Positions 59,177 through 64,000 of a DNA stretch of 64,000 nt are shown in pieces. The notes beneath the pieces were generated by a model. That model was not told the DNA's origin. It made no database searches and worked only from the letters and a program-made list of their open reading frames with translations. Position 1 is the stretch's first letter. Every line of letters begins with the position of its first letter. This stretch comes from Flammeovirgaceae bacterium UBA1842 (GTDB lineage Bacteria > Bacteroidota > Bacteroidia > Cytophagales > Cyclobacteriaceae), in the NCBI GenBank assembly GCA_002338655.1, contig DDIU01000022.1, positions 215,629 through 279,628 of the forward strand, in the 5' to 3' direction. Made by a program: the position numbers and the translations under genes.

Positions 59177-60634
59177 ATGAGCCCCGAACTTGTTTTAACC
59201 GTGATTTTCGCCTACTTCGCCATGTTGATAGGGGTTTCGTTTCTTACCACAAAAAATACAGATGCTGCTACTTTTTTTACTGCCAATAGGCAATCCCCGT
59301 GGTATTTAGTGGCTTTCGGAATGATTGGCGCCAGTCTTTCTGGTGTCACCTTTATTTCCGTGCCTGGCTCAGTAGCCACCCTCCAATTCGCCTATATGCA
59401 AATGGTACTGGGTTATTTGGTAGGTTATGCGGTAATCGCGTTGGTTTTACTGCCACTGTATTACAAGTTAAACTTGATTTCCATTTATCAATTCTTAGAG
59501 CAGCGATTTGGGTTTTGGTCTTATAAAACTGGTGCTTTTTACTTTTTAGTAAGCCGGATTGTGGGAGCTTCATTAAGGCTTTTTCTCGTAGCTGGTGTAC
59601 TGCAGTTAGCCATTTTTGACGCTTGGGGAGTTTCCTTTAATGTAACAGTCGCTATCACCATTGGCCTTATTTGGTTGTATACTTTTAGGGGTGGTATCAA
59701 AACCATCGTATGGACTGACACATTGCAAACGCTGTTTATGCTGGTGGCAGTAGTAGTGGTGATCAGTAGTATTGCCAATGAATTGAATTTAGGATTTGCT
59801 GATTTGGTGTCAACCGTAAAAGAACATCCGTATTCAAAAATGTTTTTTTGGGATTGGCAATCGGGCAGTAACTTTTTCAAGCAGTTTTTCGCTGGTGCAT
59901 TTATTGCCATAGTGATGACAGGTCTGGATCAGGATATGATGCAGAAAAATTTGACCTGCAAAAATTTAGGTGACGCACAGAAAAACATGTTCTGGTTTTC
60001 GGTGATTTTGGTTTTTGTAAATCTACTATTCCTTTGTTTGGGAGTGCTTTTATATGTTTTTGCCGAAGCCAAAGGCCTTGGGCTTCCAGCCAGGACCGAT
60101 GATCTTTTCCCTTTTTTAGCACTCGGCCATTTTAACCTTGTTGCTGGTGTCCTTTTCTTGCTAGGTATAATAGCCGCAGCCTATTCCAGTGCCGATTCGG
60201 CTTTAACTGCCCTCACCACGTCATTCTGTGTCGACTTTTTGAATTTTAAGCAAGAGGACACCGATTTGGTCATGGCTAAACAGAAAAAAACACGGTTACT
60301 TGTCCACATTGGGTTTTCAGTAGTACTATTTATCGTCATCATTATTTTCAAGAGCCTCAATAACGAAGCGGTGATCAGTGCGGTATTTAGGGCTGCAGGT
60401 TATACTTACGGGCCATTACTGGGTCTTTATGCTTTTGGGCTGTTTACCAAATTAAAAGTAAAAGATTGGAGCGTTCCTTTCATCTGTCTACTTTCACCCC
60501 TGTTGTCTTATTTACTGAATATTTACTCCGAGGAGTTGCTTTGGGGATATAAGTTTGGGTTTGAGATATTGATTGTAAATGGACTGATTACCTTCCTAGG
60601 CTTATTGCTCTTTAAAAAAGAAGGCCGCTATTAA
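59177..60634 (+). CDS. Sodium:solute symporter (SSS family)
   Basis: A 485-residue inner-membrane Na+ symporter with about 13 helices. Seen: FFTANRQSPWYLVAFGMIGASLSGVTFISVPG near the N-terminus, GYAVIALVLLPLYYKLNLISIYQFLEQRFG, IVGASLRLFLV and AAYSSADSALTALTTSFCVD, all typical of the SSS fold. The substrate (sugar, amino acid, carboxylate or choline) is not evident. The stop codon is embedded in a strong hairpin that terminates the opposite gene. Confidence 0.92.
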   Translation: MSPELVLTVIFAYFAMLIGVSFLTTKNTDAATFFTANRQSPWYLVAFGMIGASLSGVTFISVPGSVATLQFAYMQMVLGYLVGYAVIALVLLPLYYKLNLISIYQFLEQRFGFWSYKTGAFYFLVSRIVGASLRLFLVAGVLQLAIFDAWGVSFNVTVAITIGLIWLYTFRGGIKTIVWTDTLQTLFMLVAVVVVISSIANELNLGFADLVSTVKEHPYSKMFFWDWQSGSNFFKQFFAGAFIAIVMTGLDQDMMQKNLTCKNLGDAQKNMFWFSVILVFVNLLFLCLGVLLYVFAEAKGLGLPARTDDLFPFLALGHFNLVAGVLFLLGIIAAAYSSADSALTALTTSFCVDFLNFKQEDTDLVMAKQKKTRLLVHIGFSVVLFIVIIIFKSLNNEAVISAVFRAAGYTYGPLLGLYAFGLFTKLKVKDWSVPFICLLSPLLSYLLNIYSEELLWGYKFGFEILIVNGLITFLGLLLFKKEGRY

Positions 60635-60645
60635 AAATAGCGGCC
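60611..60645 (-). terminator. Rho-independent terminator inside the symporter 3' end
   Basis: GGCCGCTATT and AATAGCGGCC (60623-60645) form a perfect 10-bp stem with a 3-base loop. On the minus strand it is followed by TTCTTTTTT (complement of 60611-60621), so it should terminate the small secreted-protein gene at 60690. The symporter stop codon TAA lies in the loop region. Confidence 0.75.
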
Positions 60646-60689
60646 GTACTGCGTTAATTAAACCAACAAATAACTAAAACAGTATTTTC

Positions 60690-61016
60690 TTATTGATTGT
60701 ACTGGACTCCAGCCAATTCATCCAGCACCACTATAAAATCTTTTTTATAATCGCCCTTTTTTATAATTACTGAATATTCCCCTGTTTTTACATCACAGAA
60801 GTCAATGATCATTTTCTTTTTTTGAAGTACTTCCTTGGCCACTATATCACCATTGGAATATACCAGTTCGATGGTTGCACCTACTAATTTTCTATCCACT
60901 TTAATAGTGAACAAGTTTTTAAGATCTGATTTTACAAACTGAGCGGTCGGCTCCTCACCAGCTCTTAAAACTCCAGTTGTTGATAAAGTGATTAATATAA
61001 TTGCTAATACTTTCAT
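60690..61016 (-). CDS. Small secreted protein of unknown function
   Basis: A 108-residue protein. The start at 61016 (MKVLAIILITLSTTGVLRAG) gives a clean signal peptide; an upstream start at 61040 would add 8 residues. The mature part looks like a small beta sandwich (FTIKVDRKLVGATIELVYSNGDIVAKE, KTGEYSVIIKKGDYKKDFIV), reminiscent of T9SS-type sorting domains in spacing but lacking the rest of such a protein. The function is unknown. It has its own terminator. Confidence 0.75.
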   Translation of the reverse strand: MKVLAIILITLSTTGVLRAGEEPTAQFVKSDLKNLFTIKVDRKLVGATIELVYSNGDIVAKEVLQKKKMIIDFCDVKTGEYSVIIKKGDYKKDFIVVLDELAGVQYNQ

Positions 61017-61162
61017 GAGTGATAATTTAATATAATTCACACTATTTCAAATAATGCGCCAATTGCTAAAAGTGATTAATTTACAAATTAAGCAACTTTT
61101 TAATAAAACACTGTGTAAAAATTGGAATTTATTTCCCGAAATGGGAATGTAAGTTTTGGTGA

Positions 61163-61504
61163 TTAAATCAACAATTCTAGGTTGGGATCCCAAAATACCT
61201 CCTTAAAAGCTACTATCTGATTGTCTTTAATTTTTATATTTTCTGCTTCCAATCGGGCTTGCATGGTGTCTTCTGTGGCAAAATGATGCTTCCCCGTGAG
61301 CAACCCTTGACGGTTGACCACCCGATGAGCCGGCACATCAGGTTTGTTATGAGCAGCATTCATGGCCCATCCAACCATTCTCGCACTTCTTTTAGCTCCT
61401 AAATAATTAGCAATGGCTCCGTAACTGGTCACCCTCCCTTTTGGAATTTGGCGAACCACCTCATATACATTATCGAAAAAAGAATACTTATCAGTTCGGC
61501 TCAT
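61163..61504 (-). CDS. Alkyltransferase-like (ATL) protein, MGMT family
   Basis: A 113-residue DNA-binding MGMT-fold protein. Where O6-methylguanine methyltransferase has PCHR, this one has PAHR (VPAHRVVNRQG), so the alkyl-accepting Cys is absent and it cannot repair directly. The Tyr and Arg used to flip the base are in GRVTSYGAIANYLGAKRSARMVG. ATL proteins mark O6-alkylguanine for nucleotide excision repair. It is divergent to the antiporter gene across 34 bases. Confidence 0.9.
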   Translation of the reverse strand: MSRTDKYSFFDNVYEVVRQIPKGRVTSYGAIANYLGAKRSARMVGWAMNAAHNKPDVPAHRVVNRQGLLTGKHHFATEDTMQARLEAENIKIKDNQIVAFKEVFWDPNLELLI

Positions 61505-61538
61505 TTTCGTATATTCAAATCTTAATTACTATTTATTT

Positions 61539-63392
61539 ATGGAGGAATCGCTGAACTACACACCACTTCTCATCATTTTGGTAATTGCATGGGGGGTACC
61601 CATGATACTTAATTGGCTTGAAATTACTAAAATTCCATCGGTAATAGTAGAGATCATAATGGGTGTAATGGTGGGGCCATATCTTTTGGGGTGGGTTCAC
61701 AGTGAGTTTTACCTGGAGTTTCTATCCGATATTGGTTTCCTTCTTCTAATATTTTTAAGTGGGTTGGAAACGGACATAGGTAAAATCATTTCCTCCTTTC
61801 CCCGTAAGTTCCGCAAGGTAGATTTTGTCAGTAACTCATTAATGGTTTCCCTATTTATCTATTTCGGTAGCCTGCTGTTGTCCGTACCGTTAGCTTATTT
61901 TATTTCATTTTATTATGACATTGACATATTTTTCTTTGTCCTCATTTTACCGACAGTTGCCTTGAGTATAACCGTTCCCATACTCAAAAATGATGGTGAA
62001 TTAATAAGGAAATTTGGTCAGATAATATTGATGGTGGGTGCTATCGCCACCATTATGAGTATCATTTTGGTTTCCATCTATTCTGGTGTCATTCAAAAAG
62101 GGTTTAGGACCGAACTTCTACTGTTCCTTATCATATTTGTGGTGTTCTTTATGGCTTATTTTATCGGAAAACAGCTGGTAAAGATTACGCTCTTCAAAAA
62201 GATAATGTTTACGTTGGAGCATGCTGCTTCACAGATCAAGATTCGAGGCTCAATTGCCGTTTTGCTATTTTTCATTGTGATCTCTGGTATTATTAAAACA
62301 GAAGCTGTTTTGGGTGCTTTTGTGGCTGGCCTGCTACTCTCTATGTTTTTGCCAAAAGAAAAATCAGCTGTTCTTTTCAAATTGGACGGCATGAGTTACG
62401 GCTTCTTTATCCCCATATTTTTTATAATGGTAGGGGTAAACCTTGACTTATCAGCCCTAAGTAATTTCGGGCAATCAATTCCATTAATTGGCCTACTCCT
62501 AGTTGGCTTTTATAGTACTCAAATAATCCCCTCCCTTATCCTTATCAAATTATTTGGGTTTAAAAAGAGTCTGTCTGCGGGTATACTGAACACTGCCAGA
62601 ATGGGATTATGCATTGCCACAGCGCAAATTGGCCTTTCGCTCAACCTTATAGATACTGCCACTAATGCAGCAATAGTGACCTCAGCTATACTCACCTCCT
62701 TAATATCACCCCTATTGTATAAATACCTAAATCAGGAAAGGATGAAAAAATACAAGGTGTTTATTATTGGAGACAATAAAACCGTGGGTATTTTAAGTGA
62801 ACGGATGAAAATTCATGGCATAGACAGTCTAATTATCACTTCGAGCCAAAAGAGCAACAAACTGTTTCTTGCCAGGGGGTTAGATTCAATTCATGCCGAA
62901 TTATTTGGATCTGTCCTTTACAAAAAATTGAATATTATGCCCTTTGATCCTGTTTTTGTGCTAACCACTAACGACTCAAATAATGCTGACCTTATTAGGC
63001 GATTTAAATACGACTTTAACCATAGTAAATTGATCACCCTTGGCAGTCACCAGCTGTCGGGATATGGCAATGATGCCGAGATTAGCATAATTGATAAATA
63101 TGAAATGATTGCCAACCAAATGGAAAGTGCGTTGTTAAGGCCAAATGCCCATACTGCACTTGCACAAAATTTTGGTACTTATAGTGTAGAGGAAATTAAG
63201 ATTACCAATAAGGAAAACTCTGGAAAACGCGTACGCGATTTTGCCTTCCATCCATCAGGCTCATTGGTATTGATGAGAAGAAACAATGAGATTTATATTA
63301 TACATGGAGATACCCAACTCCTGCTCGGTGATATTATTACTGTCATTGGTACTGATGAAGCCTTAAATGATTTCAGGGCTAAATTTATTTAA
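61539..63392 (+). CDS. CPA2-family cation:proton antiporter with TrkA domains
   Basis: A 617-residue KefB-type antiporter. About 390 residues form 12 or 13 membrane helices (LEITKIPSVIVEIIMGVMVG, SGLETDIGKIIS with the ion-binding Asp). Residues about 400-520 are a Rossmann-like TrkA-N domain (KVFIIGDNKTVGILSERMKIHG) and the last 85 or so a TrkA-C domain (VRDFAFHPSGSLVLMRR, LGDIITVIGTDEAL). It exchanges K+ or Na+ for H+ under ligand control. The nucleotide motif is GDNKTVG in place of GxGxxG, so NAD binding is uncertain. Confidence 0.93.
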   Translation: MEESLNYTPLLIILVIAWGVPMILNWLEITKIPSVIVEIIMGVMVGPYLLGWVHSEFYLEFLSDIGFLLLIFLSGLETDIGKIISSFPRKFRKVDFVSNSLMVSLFIYFGSLLLSVPLAYFISFYYDIDIFFFVLILPTVALSITVPILKNDGELIRKFGQIILMVGAIATIMSIILVSIYSGVIQKGFRTELLLFLIIFVVFFMAYFIGKQLVKITLFKKIMFTLEHAASQIKIRGSIAVLLFFIVISGIIKTEAVLGAFVAGLLLSMFLPKEKSAVLFKLDGMSYGFFIPIFFIMVGVNLDLSALSNFGQSIPLIGLLLVGFYSTQIIPSLILIKLFGFKKSLSAGILNTARMGLCIATAQIGLSLNLIDTATNAAIVTSAILTSLISPLLYKYLNQERMKKYKVFIIGDNKTVGILSERMKIHGIDSLIITSSQKSNKLFLARGLDSIHAELFGSVLYKKLNIMPFDPVFVLTTNDSNNADLIRRFKYDFNHSKLITLGSHQLSGYGNDAEISIIDKYEMIANQMESALLRPNAHTALAQNFGTYSVEEIKITNKENSGKRVRDFAFHPSGSLVLMRRNNEIYIIHGDTQLLLGDIITVIGTDEALNDFRAKFI

Positions 63393-63519
63393 TCTCAAAT
63401 ACCGGAAATCGAAATAAATTACAGATGAACTAGAAATTAAGCCGATTAAAGATAAAACTTTGATAATGAATGCTTTAATTTGAATTTTTGGACGGACCAT
63501 AGTAAAGTAATTAAGAGTA

Positions 63520-63963
63520 ATGTTTAAAAATTCAGATAAAAAGAAAAGCAAAATGAGTGCAGAAGCAATGAATTCCAACAACATAATTGGCAAGGGCACC
63601 ACTTTTAGTGGAAATATTCAAACACTTGGCAATATTAGAATTGAAGGTCGCGTGATTGGCGACATTACTTCTAAAGCAAAGGCAGCCATAGGCCCATCTG
63701 CTTATGTAGAAGGAAAAGTATTGGCACAAGTAGCAGAAATTGAAGGCGAAATAAAGGGTTCGGTTGAGGTAACAGAACTATTAATACTAAAACCCAATTG
63801 TAAAATTTATGGCGATATTATCACCAACAAACTTATTGTTGAGTCAGGTGCTAAGTTTGAAGGCCAATGTAAAATGGGTCAGTCAGAGGGAAAAAAAATA
63901 GAGCTTACAGACATGGGAGAGGCTAACCAAAATGAACATAAGAGCCTAAAAAAGGCCATCTAA
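63520..63963 (+). CDS. Bactofilin
   Basis: A 147-residue polymer-forming cytoskeletal protein. The DUF583 beta-helix core is visible as short repeats: IGKGTTFSGNIQTLGNIRIEGRVIGDI, PSAYVEGKVLAQVAEIEGEIKG, LKPNCKIYGDI, GAKFEGQCKMG. An N-terminal hydrophilic tail (MFKNSDKKKSKMSAEAMNS) and an acidic C-terminal tail flank it. Bactofilins scaffold envelope or cell-shape enzymes, but no partner gene (for example an M23 peptidase) is in view before the window ends. Confidence 0.92.
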   Translation: MFKNSDKKKSKMSAEAMNSNNIIGKGTTFSGNIQTLGNIRIEGRVIGDITSKAKAAIGPSAYVEGKVLAQVAEIEGEIKGSVEVTELLILKPNCKIYGDIITNKLIVESGAKFEGQCKMGQSEGKKIELTDMGEANQNEHKSLKKAI

Positions 63964-64000
63964 TTACTTATAAACCAAAAAAAAGCTCCATCTAATTACT

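Overview
The window reads as one chromosome segment of a Bacteroidota, most likely order Cytophagales. Supporting signs are a large secreted protein with a type IX secretion (Por) C-terminal sorting domain, many -7 promoter boxes of the TAnnTTTG type, almost no Shine-Dalgarno sequences, BatD, NqrF, and several small proteins typical of that phylum. No rRNA, tRNA, CRISPR array or intact transposon was seen.

Layout. 1-5.2 kb: end of queG, then a secreted T9SS cargo protein and a lipoprotein on the minus strand. 5.5-13.4 kb: plus-strand housekeeping run (hydrolase, batD, aroC, dicarboxylate symporter, Nfu scaffold, membrane PAS/GAF sensor). 13.5-23.1 kb: S41 protease, BspA-like repeat lipoprotein, lipid A-type acyltransferase, SDR, PLP decarboxylase, acyP, deoC and a nuclease-like protein, with gaps full of palindromic repeats. 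23.5-28.4 kb: a 1635-residue TPR protein. 28.5-29.05 kb: nine 15-bp palindromes spaced almost exactly 64 bp apart. 29.1-31.8 kb: a small accessory patch (epimerase, Ere-like protein, decayed epimerase tail, toxin-antitoxin pair with a damaged toxin). 31.8-38.1 kb: lpdA, fabG, radical SAM protein, S9 peptidase.

38.17-42.65 kb is the most interesting stretch. A textbook Bacteroidota promoter (TTTG-N20-TAGGTTTG) is followed by a SAM-I riboswitch, then a previously unlisted 39-codon ORF that ends in four consecutive Cys codons, then OsmC-metY-metX-hom. This looks like dual control of methionine synthesis by SAM and by cysteine supply.

42.7-50.8 kb: DUF922-like protein, lone nqrF with a clear terminator, arginase-fold protein with altered metal ligands, FMN glutamate-synthase-like enzyme, MFS transporter, small conserved proteins. 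51-55.8 kb: a 1212-residue metallophosphatase / kinase-like / outer-membrane barrel fusion and an SdiA-regulated-like lipoprotein. 55.9-58 kb: hemE, an integrase C-terminal remnant, an orphan secreted ORF and a 275-bp attC-like imperfect palindrome starting 6 bases after its stop. 58-64 kb: truA, clpS, sodium symporter, ATL protein, KefB-type antiporter and bactofilin.

Functional names rest on motif recognition by eye; no database search was run.
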